Assembly (NCBI GenBank): GCA_964034945.1
Contig: OZ035963.1
Span: 60,671,182 to 60,735,181, forward strand
Length of the DNA stretch: 64,000 bases
From: Chrysopilus asiliformis
Lineage: Eukaryota; Arthropoda; Insecta; Diptera; Rhagionidae
Direction: 5' to 3'
Position numbers and translations under genes: made by a program. Every line of letters starts with the position of its first letter. Position 1 is the stretch's first letter. The notes beneath the pieces were generated by a model, which ran no database searches, was not told where the DNA came from, and worked only from the letters and a program-made list of their open reading frames with translations. Shown one piece after another: positions 1 through 13,444 of the stretch.

Positions 1-1440
1 AAAAGTTATTTAGGATATGATTCTACATAAAACTCCCATACATCAAAATCCGATTGGAATAAATTTTAAAAAATCTTGTTGGAAAGTGGAATTTTGGTAC
101 AACTGTTCGAATTTTGATACGAATATCACCATCTCCAATGATTGCCAGATTGGCAATTATAGCTTTTGTTATGTTTGTGTAAGAGGCCGGTCAAAAAATA
201 CGTCGCAAACGGAGATAAATGTGTCCTACAAAAAATTGTTATATTTGAGACAGTGGACTTTTTTGTAATGATAGAGAGAATTAAAAATAGGAGGAATTTA
301 TCCTAGAATTTTGGGAAAATTTTCTATTTTTGGGCAAGAATTCTCTCTTTTGGAGTCATTACAAAAAATCTCATTGCTTCGTATATTATATTTTTTTTGT
401 AGGAATCTGTCCTATTATTAAAGGAGTAGCCTTTCTAAAAAAATCATAGATTGTTTTCCAATCTGTTACATAAGAGCCTCTCTGCAAATGTGATTTAATT
501 CTATTTAACAATTTTCACGTGATCACAGCAACAGAGGGCTAAAAATTGAAAAAAAAATGGTTGGTTTTTATTCATAAACTAGATCAAGTAATAATCGGGA
601 ATTTTAAAGTGTTTAGAAAATGCCAGATGCAAAATTCGGTTAAAATTTCTTTGAAAAAACATTTTGAATTTCATTAGTATTATGAAGCAAATTATCATAA
701 AAATAAATTGCAGTTTTTGGTTACTTTTTCTCACACAAGAGCTTTAACCGATTAGATTGAAATTTTCATTGTAAGGTCTACAAGATGTTTTCAAAAATTC
801 AGAATGTTTTTTTTTGGATTTTTGAAATTTGATAATTGTGATGTAAGAACATAGTTTTTTTCAGATTTTCCGTCACATAACAAAAACCATCAACCACTTG
901 TAAATATGCAAAAAATTAGTATTAAAATTACATAAAAAATCTTGTAATTATCGACTGCCAACAATTTTGTAATACGAATAATCACTCTGTAAAATTGGCG
1001 CGCAATTAGAACAGCATTCCGCTGTTTAGGAAATTATACCTGAATAAATGACACACAATTATTTAATTGTAATAAAATTATGAATTTTAATTATCGACAT
1101 TAATTGGTATGTTTTATTTATTTAGATTTTTAAAAGTGGAATTTACGTACATAAATCGATATTCAATTTAAAAATTCCAATAAGATCGGATTAAAAGAAA
1201 ACTTTTTAATCGGAAATTATTATTTTGATCTCTACATTGTTGAAAATTGTAGAAATTAGAAAGGAAATAATAAACTTGGTTATTTTTTTAGAGGAAATAA
1301 GTGACGCTAGGGCTAGCAAAGTAGAATTGGTTTTTTAAACAAGACTTGCATGTTTTTAGGCTAAAAACTTCATATTTATAATGTCCGAATGCGGAACGCA
1401 AAAAATGGGCTTTTATTTAAAAAAATGTAGTAAACATAAC
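1..1440. other. AT-rich non-coding sequence
   Basis: No exon, RNA gene or repeat with clear ends is visible here. Open frames are short and have no coding character. It is probably intergenic or deep intronic. Confidence 0.5.
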
Positions 1441-1722
1441 AAAAGCTATAATTGCCAGTCCATTTTTGCCCATTAACGAACTTAGCCTCGCATTTTACGA
1501 AAAACGAATCTGCGCAAAATTTCAAGTATCTAGCTCAATCCGTGCGCCCGCAATCCGCGCCACAGACGGACGGACAGACGGACTTGCAAAAATTAAATAT
1601 TTTTATCATTCTAAACACACTGGTGTAATTCATTTTTGTGTGTGATAACGGGATCTTGGCGTTACAAACGGTAAGGCAAAGTTAGTATACCCTTTGGTTT
1701 CACCATACGGGTATAAAAATGG
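1441..1722. repeat. Decayed dispersed repeat with GACGGACGG run
   Basis: The stretch contains a GACGGACGGACAGACGG block near 1564 and ends with facing TATACCC and GGGTATA motifs (1686-1716). This arrangement is typical of the 3' parts of old non-autonomous insect elements. No target duplication was found, so class and ends are uncertain. Confidence 0.35.
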
Positions 1723-1800
1723 AAAAAATAATTTCGCCCAACTGTAGATCCAGCTTTGGGTGGGGCACAGGATCCAAACGAATGATAAAATATGAAGTAA

Positions 1801-2291
1801 CTAGCTTGCATACCCTTTGTTGCCGGGTTAAGTTTTTCCAATTTTTTTTTTGATGGTCTATGTTGGAGCTAAACTTTAGGCCAATCGGCTCGGTAGTTTC
1901 CCCGCGAAAGGGTAACATAGAGGAAGAGCTAAGTTTCGAGATCACTTTACCCCCTACCCTTACTCCCCCCCACCACTCGGGTTACTTTTTAATGGGTCTA
2001 TGCTGGGGCTAGACCCCCGTCGAACATCTATGCCAAATTTCAGGCCAATCGGTTCAGTAGTTTCCCCGCGAAAGGGTAACATAGAGGAAGAGCTAAGTTT
2101 CGAAATCACTTTACCCCCCTCCCCTTATTCCCCACACCCCTTGCGCTACTTTTCCGTATGCCTATGTTGGAACCAGAACTACCACAGACACTCATGCCAA
2201 ATTTCAAGTCAATCGGTTCAGCCGTTTTTGCGTGAAAGAGGAACAGACAGACAGACAGACAGAACCAACTCATTTTTATATATTAGTATGA
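1801..2291 (-). mobile_element. Non-autonomous Helitron-like element, copy 1
   Basis: Read on the minus strand it begins with TC (TCATACTAATATATAA) preceded by A, and ends with CTAG followed by T, as expected for Helitron insertion between A and T. A short CCCGG...GGG hairpin lies just before the CTAG. It contains a degenerate GACA run (2247-2265). A segment of about 180 bp is duplicated inside it (roughly 1861-1972 and 2041-2140). A second copy lies at 55445-55767. It resembles the Lep1-type short Helitrons of insects. It has no Rep/helicase gene. Confidence 0.65.
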
Positions 2292-4337
2292 TTGATTGAA
2301 TCTTTTAACTTAAATGTGAATTTAACTTAGTTTCATAACAAATTTCACCTGCGGCGCATGATATTTTTCCTAAGAATTTTGCATGAAGATTCACGAAGAA
2401 AAGTTCTTATATTCAAAGCCAGCAAAAGTTTATGGCTATTTGAGGCGTTGAGAGCAAGAGTGGCCCAACCCACATGTCGAAATAGTGAATTTTTTTGTGT
2501 TTGAATCACTATTGCGAGTGAGTTTTTAGATAAAAATGTCTGGATGCACAAAAGAACATTTCAACATTGAGTAACAAAGTCCACACCATTTTTTTTCAAA
2601 AATTTACAGTCAATAATAGTACAAATGTGGAAAAGCTTCAAAATTTCGATTATGTGGCTTGGGCCACTTTTGCTTTCAACGCCTCATTTATAGTTCTGAT
2701 TTTAGGCACATTTATTATGGCAGGGGTTGCGAAATGCGCTTATTTACATTAGGTACTATTATTATTTTCTTTTAATTCAATTGCATGTTGTTTCTCGAAA
2801 AAAAACTCCTTGATAAAGTTATGAGGTAATTACAACGTTTTCACAAGCATTTAAATATGATTAATTGTGCTACCTTTAAGCATTGCAATGTTTGATCGCT
2901 ATTGAATTTTATTGAAAAAAAAAAAAACAAAAATATAATTAATAATGGAATCAACAATATTTGTATTCAAATCAATTTACTTTAATTATATCATTAAAAA
3001 AATGTTTTTCAAGTTTGAATTAATTTACATTTGAATCAATTTGCTTTGATACTAGCATCATTGGTATCTCAATACATAAGCATTTTTTTTTCTCTAAAAG
3101 TGCAAAACGAAAACGAATGAAAAATCACGCATTTTATCGACTACCAACCATAAATTGCTTAATTTAACAATAAATATGAAATTAGATACATTTCGGGGCA
3201 ATTTCTAAAATCTTCGCAATTAAACGCTAATTAACGCCACACCAAAAGTGTGTGTTTGACTAGTTTTCCGGGAGTCAATTTTCAAGATTTCCATATATGA
3301 TTCATGTGTGAATAATATAACGAACGCCATATAATTAGCATCACACAATTTAAATGAACAGCGCAAATAATGTCGAAAATAATTGATTTTTTTTCCAAAA
3401 AAAAAAGATATTTGGGGCATTTTTAAATTAAACATCGGTTAAAGATCTTGTTATTATCACCAGCATACGATTTCGGAAAATAGATAAATTATGTTCAGCA
3501 TGAAAGAATCTTGATACGAAATTCAGTCATGGTGTCCGTGTATTTTATTTGCAACTCAAAAGTTTACCCAAGATACTTTGAATATTTACCGTATTTATGA
3601 TATTCTACCGAACACATCGCCCCAAACAACTCATCATCGTTTTGTAAATATAAGAAATTTTTATGGATTTATGGGACTTTGATTTATTGCTCGTAAATCC
3701 GTAACAGAAACTTTTTAAATCGTTTGCATTATATTTTACGTACATATTGTTCTTTGGTGTATAATCCGTACAAGTGGATAGACTACTTATGATTTGTGTT
3801 ATCAATTTTCCACTAAAAGTGCTAACATGTGATTGATGAGGACGGACTTGTTATTATGGACTTGAGAAAAAAAAATCTTTACAAAATAAATCTGTTTGAT
3901 GTCTGCAAGTGCAAGGTGTTTTTTATATAATTTTTTAATCCCTAAAAAGGTGCAATTTATGCAAATATCATTTATTCCGAGGTGAATTTCATTGTAGGTT
4001 AGCTAGGGTCAGTGCCATGTCTTGACGAGTAATCCTAGAGACGGATTTTTGCCTGCGGCGCATATTTTTTTTCGTATTTTGCAAGTTTTCCTTATTAGAA
4101 GGTGCAATTTATGCAAATCAACAAAAGTTGCATCAATGGAGCACAGAGACTTAAGCCCAACTTAAATTGTTTAAGCTCTGATAGTTTTTGGTCATAAGTA
4201 GGCTAACTACGTCTTAAATTCTTGGGAAAAGCACGTGCAAATGGTCATGAATTGAAAAAAAAATACTCAAGACCAACCTCCATAATATAAAACTTTTTCA
4301 ATCGTGATTGTATTTTACTTCATGATCAAATAATTCC
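2292..4337. other. AT-rich non-coding sequence
   Basis: No gene recognised. Two copies of a short dispersed motif around CCTGCGGCGCAT occur near 2350 and 4051. Several short open frames lack codon bias and similarity. Confidence 0.45.
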
Positions 4338-4556
4338 GTCGATATTTTCAAATACGTAAATATTTTTCACAATTTTTAAAATTTTTCATTTTATTTGTTG
4401 ATTTATTGGAAAAATTTCCCTTAATTTTTTTCAAATATGTAAATATTTTTCACAATTTTTAAAATTTTTCATTTTATTTGTTGATTTATTGGAAAAATTT
4501 CCGTCAATATTTTCAAATACGTAAATATTTTTGAAAATTTTTAAATTTTTCATTTT
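4338..4556. repeat. Tandem repeat, about 82-bp unit, 2.6 copies
   Basis: The AT-rich unit starting TTTTCAAATACGTAAATA is repeated at about 4345, 4428 and 4509. The first two copies are nearly identical and the third is cut short after TTCATTTTA. Confidence 0.8.
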
Positions 4557-6224
4557 AAATTTACTTGCACAACCAATTGAAACAGTTGCTGAAAAGGCGC
4601 GAGCCTAGGGCTCCCGATTTAAGGGGGCCTCAAAATCGAAACTTTAATAGGACTTAAACCGGAAGCGGCTACCGTCGGCTCGGCTACCGGAAAGCTGTGT
4701 CCCCGAAATTATTTTTTAACGCCATACAAAGCTCTAGAATTGAGCCATTCATGACGGTATAATCCACAAATTTGTATCACCTTTTTTTTTTAAATTAGTA
4801 ATTGGTCATAAAAAACTTCGCCTGCGGTGCATTCGTCTTTAGTAGTTTTTATAAAATCTAATTTAACTTTTCATAAGAGGGCATGAACATTTTTAAAGCC
4901 TTGAATTAGAATATGCTCCGAAAAATGTTGGAGAACTTAGAGCCTCAAATTGTCAAGGGCGTTGAAATTTTTCCTGCGCCTAGGGCCGCAGATTGTCTAC
5001 ATGTAAAAATGTTTGTCTGCGGCGCATTTTATTTCAATAATTTTAAGTTAAATCGTATTCTAGCCAAAAAAAATCTGCTGCGGCGCTTTTATTTGAGGTA
5101 TTTCATAATATTTTATTTTAACTTTGTATCACATTTATCCGCCCCCACCCCCCTCTCCAAATCACATTCTTGGTGCGTCATTGGGCGGAAGCATTCAATT
5201 TGTTCGGCTGTGTGGACGTAACTACAAATTTTCACCCGCCTCCTTTTCTTGGAACCTCGTTTTCCGGACTACGGAAAATTAAAATATAACCAAAAAATTC
5301 CACTTTTTATGACGTGAAAATAAATTAGAACGACTATTAACGTATTGGAAAATTTTGTTCATAAATATAACCAATCAGCTATTAATCCAATCTAATTTTT
5401 TTGGGAAAAATCTTTTTCTTATCACTTTCGATGCTGATGACGGAAATTTCCGTGAATTTGCGTAAAAAAATGCGACCGGTAGCGAATGTGTTAATTTCAT
5501 AATTTTTATTTTTATCACTAATTAATTAACCACCTACATATTTATAAAATATCGAAAGATTTTTTGCCATTCAAATATTCCCAGTAGAGTATTATCCAGT
5601 GCTTAATTTTCCTTTTTATTTCCTTGATTTTGACGGTGTTGTCGTTTTTCTGCATTAACGTCGTATTCCAAGCTTGATTTGAATATTTTCCTTGTGCTTT
5701 TATTTTTAAAAAAAAACTTTCAAAACTTTTTGATTTATTTCAAATTCACATTTGCACAGCATTAAAATGCAAAAATTTTATTTTTTGGATATTTTTTTCA
5801 CACACGTGATTCGAAATTATTGGAATTGCGTTTGAATTTTAAAACGTAATTGCGATATAAATGATTGAAATTCGCATTAACGTCAGTGTCGTCTTATTCG
5901 AAATTCATTCGAACGAAATTAGTCAAAATGTAACAATACTCCGTTAATTTGATTGCGTTAATTGTTAAAATTGTAAAAAAACCGAATGTTTAAAAGTACG
6001 TTTAAAATTTCTAACCGTTCGTTAATATTGAAAGTATGGTCCCGCTCGGATGTCTTCTCTAATACTGTTTCATTGATCAAAATCACCCTATCCAGAAGTA
6101 GGTACCATAACTGAATTAAAAAATAAATAATAAAAAACATACATTCACCGACACAGTGGTGAAAAAATCCATAACAAAATCAAATCAAATCAAAAGTGAG
6201 ATGATTCTCTGACCACAACATGGC
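4557..6224. other. Non-coding sequence with scattered short repeats
   Basis: No gene recognised. CCTGCGGCGCAT-like motifs recur near 4815, 5013 and 5078. No intact ends were found for a mobile element. Confidence 0.4.
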
Positions 6225-6250
6225 ATTATTATTATTATTATTATTATTAT
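6225..6250. repeat. ATT microsatellite
   Basis: An uninterrupted run of ATT triplets, directly readable. Confidence 0.9.
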
Positions 6251-6559
6251 AACATGGAGGAGTAGATCAGATCAAAATCCGTGCCCAGTAATCTCATTTC
6301 GCCAACGAATTAACAAATCAAGTGAATTGAACACAAATCAAATAATGGATCCTTCACAAAGTCAACGTTTAGCGGTCACACTAAAGTAAAGTTGGCCGAT
6401 TGTCCAGTGGTTTATGTCGGGTTGTCGGCCAGTCTACATCCATATATCTCACCATTGATGATCATTTCGTAACAGAGAAGAATAGCCAAAGCCAACATTC
6501 GTAATCATCAGCAGAGCACGGTGATGGTGTGTCTACATGAAAAAAAAAACTTTATACTA

Positions 6560-6731
6560 CAGTAGAATCCCGATAATTCGTATTTCAAGGGACCAGCAAA
6601 TTCATACGAATTAGCGAGATATACGAATTATCGGGGTACGAATTATCGGAATTTTTTCAAGGGACCAGCAAATTCATACGAATTAGCGGGATATACGAAT
6701 TATCGGGGTACGAATTATCGGGATTCTACTG
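6560..6731. mobile_element. Tc1/mariner-pogo type MITE
   Basis: The 172-bp element starts CAGTAGAATCCCGATAATTC and ends with the inverted form, and is flanked by TA on both sides (6558-6559 and 6732-6733). The CAGTAGAA end and TA target are the signature of pogo/Tigger-like elements. The body consists of two tandem copies of an approximately 75-bp unit, so the whole element is a nested palindrome. It has no coding capacity. Confidence 0.75.
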
Positions 6732-7202
6732 TACTATAAAAATACGATGTGTAACTGAAATCACATTTGAATATAGTCGAGTTGAAGACCCTTGAAACGA
6801 TCTGGAAAGAAACAACCAACGGTTCGTGAAATTCTGGCTGTGGCCATTTGGTAATCATGTAGGGATTTCTATTTCGAATTTATGTTTTGTTGTGATAAAG
6901 TCGCATTTCTTTTTTATTCATTTTTAAATAACGTCTTTTGTTACGTTATTATTAACAGAATAATACAAAAGTTCCCAGAATATTGTTAAAATCGAAAGAA
7001 ATACAATTTGATTGTGTTGAAAAGTCTGTTACTAAATTTTGAGTAAACGTTCTAATTTTTTAGAAACGGTTTAAAATTGTAAATTTAAATATAGTACCTA
7101 CTCACTACGGGTTTTTACGTCTGTAACTGTAAAACCGACTTTGGTATACAAAAATTTCACAAAATTGATCAAAATTGATGAATTATCGTATAGACGTGGA
7201 GA

Positions 7203-7221
7203 GGGGGGGGGGGGGGGGGGG
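7203..7221. repeat. Homopolymer of G
   Basis: Nineteen consecutive G residues. Such tracts recur in the centre of a MITE family elsewhere in the window. Confidence 0.85.
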
Positions 7222-7255
7222 TAGGGCTCAAGAAACTTCAATCTTTAAAAACAAT

Positions 7256-7700
7256 AGGGCTATTCACTCTTTATCGTAGTTAATCGTAAACTCGTAGAAT
7301 CGTAAATAAAATCGTAGTTTTTTGACAGTTCTCCATACAAATTTTTTTACGACGAAAACTACAATCTACCACACCCGAAGGTAGGTAAAATCGTAGTTTT
7401 TGTCGTACTTCTAATAAAGTGAGGTTAAGGCATGTTTTGTGACATGTCAACTTGGTGCCAATTCTAAAATGGACATTGGAAAAGCAAGTAAATTAAAGTA
7501 TTTATATGATTTAGTATAAATTAAGAGTTAAAAAATGCTTTAAACAATTTAGGTAAAGAAAATAAATAAAAGAGTCCAAAATTTACGACAAAACCCACAA
7601 CCTCTAGTAAAGTGCTGCTCACGCTTCGTTGTACTTTTCCATCGTAGATGTGCAGTACAATCTACGATTTTACTATCTACGATCAAGAGTGAATTGCCCT
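7256..7700. mobile_element. MITE with 24-bp terminal inverted repeats
   Basis: The left end AGGGCTATTCACTCTTTATC pairs with the inverse of the right end (AGGGCAATTCACTCTTGATC) with two mismatches over 20 bases. AAT flanks both sides and may be a 3-bp target duplication, which would fit the PIF/Harbinger group. The motif AATCGTAGTTTTT is repeated inside. There is no open frame of note. Confidence 0.65.
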
Positions 7701-8118
7701 AATATCTTCAAATTTTCAGTCTCCTAAATTTTTTGGTCGTTGAAAAATTTTAAACAAATATATTTCCATTTTCACGTTTCCCAATTTTCAGTCACCTAAA
7801 TTTTTTGGTCATTTATTTTAAGAAAATGTATTTTGATTGTTACGGTTGCCCACCAACAGAATCTTTGGATGCCTCGCCGATTGAACCCTTCAAATTTTTG
7901 GTGGCACACAGAAGATTCAAAAGCGGTTCGATTCTTGGCAGCTGAGGAGAGAAGGGCAATGTTTCTATTAATCTTGTACACTCCTTCGCGAAAAATTGTT
8001 GCGGGTGTCTTAAAATCAGGATATTTTTAAAATTTAACACGTTGGCTACCAGCCAAAAAAAAACGCTTACTCCGCTAGTATACACTGGGAAAAAACGCAA
8101 AAATCATTTCTGTACTTT

Positions 8119-8282
8119 GTGAGTCACCAGTGAACACAAGATCAATACAGACAAAAACAAACGAATCGAATAAAATATAACGGTAAAAAAACCCCTTTGT
8201 ACCGCACGAGCGACTGCACTCAACCATGGAACTTGAGAAACTGACGGTAATGATAATAGTGTGTGTACACCGGTGACTCACA
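8119..8282. repeat. Small inverted-repeat element
   Basis: The arm GTGAGTCACCAGTGAACACA (8119) is mirrored at 8263-8282 with a few mismatches. The enclosed 120 bp is not coding. Probably a tiny MITE. Confidence 0.5.
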
Positions 8283-9148
8283 CGTGTTAAGATTATTTTT
8301 AGAGCACGGATTTGTAGAATTCCTAAATGTGCACCACTGCTTGTTCTTTTCACATAAAGTATTTTCATTTTCGGACGGAACCATAATATTACAAGACTAT
8401 CCCAAAATTTTACCGCCAATTTATGATATGATAGTTAAACGATAAAGAACGCGTGATTTGAAAAGTCTCGTGTTTATTCCGCGCACGAATTTTTAATACC
8501 AATGCAAATCATAATCACATCAAATGCAGTTGATTAATTCAATTGATTCAACAAAATGATAAAATAATCCAATAATATAATAAAGCAATGGTTCAGTTGA
8601 ATTAAGATAGTATTATTTCATCTGAACAATAAATCGTCATGAAAAATTGCCTTGGGCGAATTTTCCCAGATAAATCTGCATACTCGCAATGTTTATTGAA
8701 TATTTACTTAATAATACCTTCAGGTAATTCATAATCTGTGATTACGTTGCATTGGATGTGCAGTAGCAATTACGTTTTTGTTTTTATGATACCCTTTAAT
8801 GAGAATTTAAAGACATATTTTTTTTTTAAAAAAAAACAAGCTTTTGAAGTCGGGTAGAATGGGACACATTCACCACTGCTTTTTTTTACTAAACTTGCAA
8901 TCCGAAAAATTAGAAAAAAATATATAATTACCATCTGACATCTCTGAAAGTCATTACAAAGTTTGACAAAACTTTTGCAGGGTGTAGTTGGGTTAAAGTG
9001 TAATAAAAATAAATATTTTGGCTGCAAGTTATTCTATTTTTCATTTAAGACCCCACACGAGGGGTAGTATGTTAGATCAATTTGGCCAAAATGGCGTCTA
9101 CCGGCTGCCATTTTGTTTTTTCTGCATAGACCTCGATTACACGCGCTT

Positions 9149-9242
9149 AAATGCGTTTCTACAGCACATGAATTAATTTTCACTCCTCCAAACGCACGAA
9201 AATGCGTTTCTACAGCACATGAATTAATTTTCACTCCTCCAG
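9149..9242. repeat. Direct duplication, 52-bp period
   Basis: About 41 bp beginning AATGCGTTTCTACAGCACAT are repeated exactly 52 bp downstream (9201). A recent local duplication. Confidence 0.8.
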
Positions 9243-10560
9243 TTTAATTCATTCCCTCCAACATTAATGCAAAGTTAAATTGGACAAAAAAAAATTGTTA
9301 GAACCGAAAATATTTTTTCTCTCCATGATTTGTCACCGACATCTTTATTTAAAAGTCTTTTTTCCCATTTTTAATAAAATCCATCATTAAAACGTAAAGT
9401 AAATCAAAATCACATAAAATTTAAAAGATTTTAATAATTCCTAGTTTGGGTTTTCTTTTTTTTTTTATTATAATTTCTTCTAAATGTATTTTTCTTAACT
9501 TGTTTTCACTTACATTATTATTGAAATTGATCTCAATAGTACCTTACCATTAGTAATCGTACAGTTACTGTTTTTTTTTAAATTAAAATCAATATTTGTT
9601 CCATTTTTATTTTATTATAACAGCAAGAAACATTAAAATTTAAACAAACCATAGCAAACAAATTTAAAGTTAATTTTAAACTAGTAACTTTTGTAACAGT
9701 TTGAAACGTTTTTAGATTTCGCAAGGAAAATATTATTTCATAAAAATGTTTTAAAATACGCTAATTAAATATCTCAGATGCTAGAAAAATAATAATAAAA
9801 GGCGCATGATTTGTCTGTGAAAAGAAAAATGTTTTTTTTTTTTGCTTTTCTTTTTTAGTTAGTATTTATCTAGAGGAATTTTAAATCTAGCGTTTATTTG
9901 TTAAAGCAAATTAGGATTTTAATCACTATTTTATGTTTATTTTAAATGATTATGTGTTTTAAAATAAAAACTAGAATAAAAGTTAAGCCACAACATTATA
10001 ATATAATGTTGTGTTATGATAAGGTTTACACACTCGCCAAATAGAAATCTAGGAAACAAACTGCAGTTTTTAACACAATCTCGAGAGAAAAGACAAAAAA
10101 TCCCTATAAAAAAGATATTTATCTCTTATAAATATTGATTTGGCGAGGATTTCAAACTACTTTCATTCTCCTCTTAAATTAAACTATTGAAAGTGGAATT
10201 CAAAATATGGCAGAAGATTTTTTTTGGTGTTAATCTCGGCTTTCCTAGCGATCTCTTTTATTCCTACAACTGTGTAGACCACTGTTTTGTTTAATAAATT
10301 TTTCAAACTAATTTTTTTTGTAGCTCTAAAAAAGCCACCGGCTCAGCATTTTTGCCGTAAACAATACGAAAAATTGAACTTTGTTTCCGTTAAACTTAAT
10401 AAATATAGGCAGGTTTTTGTAACACTTCTTTATTTAGATTCCTTTGGTGACATTTTAAATAATATTAACACAAATTAACGCAAGGGAAAACAGTCAAGCA
10501 ATAACAAAAAGCAAAAAAAACGGGGTTTGTCACATTTGGTAAAAAAATAAAAGCTCTTGG
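9243..10560. other. Very AT-rich non-coding sequence
   Basis: No gene or bounded repeat seen; many poly-A/T runs. Confidence 0.45.
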
Positions 10561-11016
10561 CTGATTCTGATAGACTTGCTACACAACAAATGTCACGCGA
10601 ACTAAGGACCTATCATGGAATAAGATCGTAGTCGTAACGATCCGAAATTGTGTGTTGTTGTTAGTGTTTTCTACTAAAATAATCCATAATAGGCCCCCAA
10701 TTTGGCTGGAATTACGTTTGCTTTTTCCCATTTTATTTATCTTTCACCCCGATTGCGAGTGTCGTGTCGTTTTACGTGTTGTTGTTGGTAGAAAAACACT
10801 GACAACAACACGTAAAACGACTCTTGTCAAAAACGATACGACACTCGCAATCGGGGTGAATATTTGGTTAAAAATATTGCAAATACACAACTTTTTAATT
10901 AAGAAAATTCGTATTGAAAATAATTCATGACATTTGCGAGAGAAAACGTCGCAGCCACAAGTTGCGATTCGAAGGAGAGTCGCGTCAATTTAAGTTACAA
11001 GTCTATCAGAAATGAG
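10561..11016. mobile_element. Hairpin-centred MITE, copy A
   Basis: The ends carry inverted forms of TTCTGATAGACTTG (10565 and 10998-11012). The centre (10745-10858) is a long palindrome bounded by CACCCCGATTGCGAGTGTCG and its inverse. Sequence on both sides of the palindrome also matches the flanks of the copy at 49.6-49.95 kb, so the mobile unit is about 450 bp, not just the hairpin. One arm of this copy has lost about 17 bp (GACAAGAGTC region). It has no coding capacity. Confidence 0.7.
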
Positions 11017-11072
11017 ATGTAAATTTCCCGGGAATGACAAGTTACGGAGAAGACATTCATGAAACGTGTAAA

Positions 11073-11242
11073 AAGGTCTGCTCATAAAATATATCACGCT
11101 AATTTTGTGCCTTTTTGGATCCCCTCTTGCCTTTCGTCGTGTTTTTTACAACTTTTTGTATGGGATTTCATGTTTCTTTTATACCAAAGTCAACCCTCTT
11201 CCCCCTCCGAAATGCGTGACATATTTTATGAAAAACCCTAAA
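11073..11242. mobile_element. TGTCCATAAAATACGTCA-family MITE, degraded
   Basis: The left end CTCATAAAATATATCACGC and right end GCGTGACATATTTTATGAA are imperfect inverted repeats, around a C/T-rich core. Same family as 38474-38615 and 54807-54954. Confidence 0.5.
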
Positions 11243-12283
11243 GCGGGATTGAAGAACTTGTAACAAAACAAAAGATCTTGTCTGCAGCGAAAAAAAAAAC
11301 GAATCAAAGGACATCCTCGGGGAATGGTAAAAGGGAATATTTGTAAAATGACTTTGGATGAACGCAAAAATACAAATTAAAATAATTCAGGAAATTTATT
11401 TTTTTTTATATTACACATTTAAGAACTATAAAGGTTATTATTATTTCTTGTTCAAGTTAAAACAATAACAATCATTCATTCAAAGGACACTTATACAAGC
11501 AGCAAAAAAAATCAATTCTTAAAAATTATTAAAAAGAGAGAGAAAATTAAAACGATAAAACACTAATCATATCGAAAACAAAATAAAGGGGAAAAACATA
11601 ATCCAACTCAAGCTGATTGCTTTTTTTTATTAAAACTCTTGTGTTATTTACTTTTTTTTAAATTAGAAAATTCCACTTTGATTTCATTTAAAATGAATTT
11701 TTTTTTTTAAATATATTCTCGTGCATTATTTTAACAAAATCTCATCATGTTACCGTTTTGAGTTTTAATTTTTTTCTAATAAAAATTCATCGAAATGTTT
11801 TTTTATTGACACTTCATTTTTTCTTAAATAATCAGTAATAATATAAATATTTCTTTAGCATTTTTTTATGTATTAATTTTTCTCTTTTTGTTTTATGAAA
11901 AACACATTATTAAACATTATTTATAAATTTTTATTTCTCTCTTATATATTTTTTCATCTTCTTTTCTTTAAAGAGTGTAGATTTCAAAGCACAAGAATTT
12001 GCATTTTTTTAAAATTTCAATAAATATTGTATTTTTTCTTATTCACAATAAAATAAAAAAAAGTTGTTTTCCAAAAAAAATTTGTAATTGAGAACAGAAG
12101 AAAATCGTTTTTTTACATAGGGATTTCTATTTCTGTTTGTAAAATTTAACTAATAGTATTTTGTATTGATTATATTTTTCTTTTTGTATGATTCTAAAAG
12201 TTTTAAATTTTTTTTCTTTATCATAATGTTTCCTGCATTTAATCTTAATTTTTTTGTAGTTGTGATTTTTTTTCCATTAGAAA
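11243..12283. other. AT-rich flank downstream of ariadne-1
   Basis: Non-coding. It may include longer 3' UTR variants of ariadne-1 (minus strand), but no diagnostic element was found. Confidence 0.35.
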
Positions 12284-12289
12284 TTTATT
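12284..12289 (-). terminator. Candidate polyadenylation signal of ariadne-1
   Basis: AATAAA on the minus strand, 13 nt after the stop codon. This is unusually close; other AT-rich signals lie further downstream, so the 3' UTR may be longer. Confidence 0.4.
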
Positions 12290-12302
12290 CCGCGTTTGTT
12301 TA

Positions 12303-13410
12303 TCAATCTGTGTAGTCCCACCAGGTTTTTTCGTATCCTTCATGGACATGATCTAATAAGACTTTGCGTCGTTTTTCACAATACCTAAAAAGGGAAGATT
12401 GATTGTTTATAAAATTTTTAATATATCTTTCATTGTTTTTTTTAGATAACCAAAATGGAGTTTCACGGAAGTCCGTTAAAAGCTGAAGCATAGCTCTGGG
12501 TGGCAAGAGTAATTAAGTAATTGGCAAGAATTTTTTTTATTTTTTATAGTTCTAGCCAGAGCTTAGCGGAAGACCCTTTAATGAAGTACAGCTCAGGATG
12601 GTCGGAAGAACAAGAGGAGATGTCGGTTTATGTTCTCCTTGAACTTCTGCGGGTTATAGTCCGGGGGGAACACATCGGATGGTAAATCGTTCCAAAGTCT
12701 TGTTATTCGCGGAATAAAGGAACCCCTAAACTTTACTGTATGAAAACAGGGAAGCTCAAGGAAGAAGTCCTTGCTGCACGATAGAGTCTATGGAAAACAT
12801 ACCGTGGAGGAATAAGTTGGGAAATATCGGTGGAACATTTCCCATGGAAATATCTATAGACTATGCTGAATACCTCAACAGAGCGACGATACTCGAGAGA
12901 CGGTAATAAATCTGTCAAAGACTTGTCTCCAAATAGTTGAATCGCACGTTTTTCAATTCGGTAGATTTTGAGCACGTCAATTGGACCGAAATATTTTTTG
13001 CAGCGTTCCAGAAAGCTTAGGCACTGCGATGCTAAGAGTAATTAGGAAATCGTCATTCGCCCATGTGTTGGCAACATGTGTGCACATGGTCGAAAATAGA
13101 ATTCAAAGGACAAAATGTCAATTTCGGAGCTTTCCCGATAAAAAGTTGGCCCTTTTCGAGAATTTTTGGTACGTAATTTTATACTCCCGACGCGTGACGT
13201 ATTTTATGAATAGCCTCTTCAAAATTTGCCAGCTTTAATCATAGATACATGTATTCGATGGTAAGTTGTTCAAAAGTTTTATTGTTCGTAGAACAGAGTA
13301 GTTCAGAATATAAATAACGTTAGGAGAAACTTATCGTAAAAAGCGTAAAATTGAGATGCAAAAGATTCAAAAGTAAAAGCAGTAGGGTAGCAGGGAGGTT
13401 AAGGAAGAGG

Positions 13411-13444
<34 letters not shown>

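Noticed and set aside
7833..8100. Overlapping frames near 7.8-8.1 kb as a retroelement gag or RT fragment
   Set aside because: Neither strand shows a motif I can match; the stretch is short and isolated.
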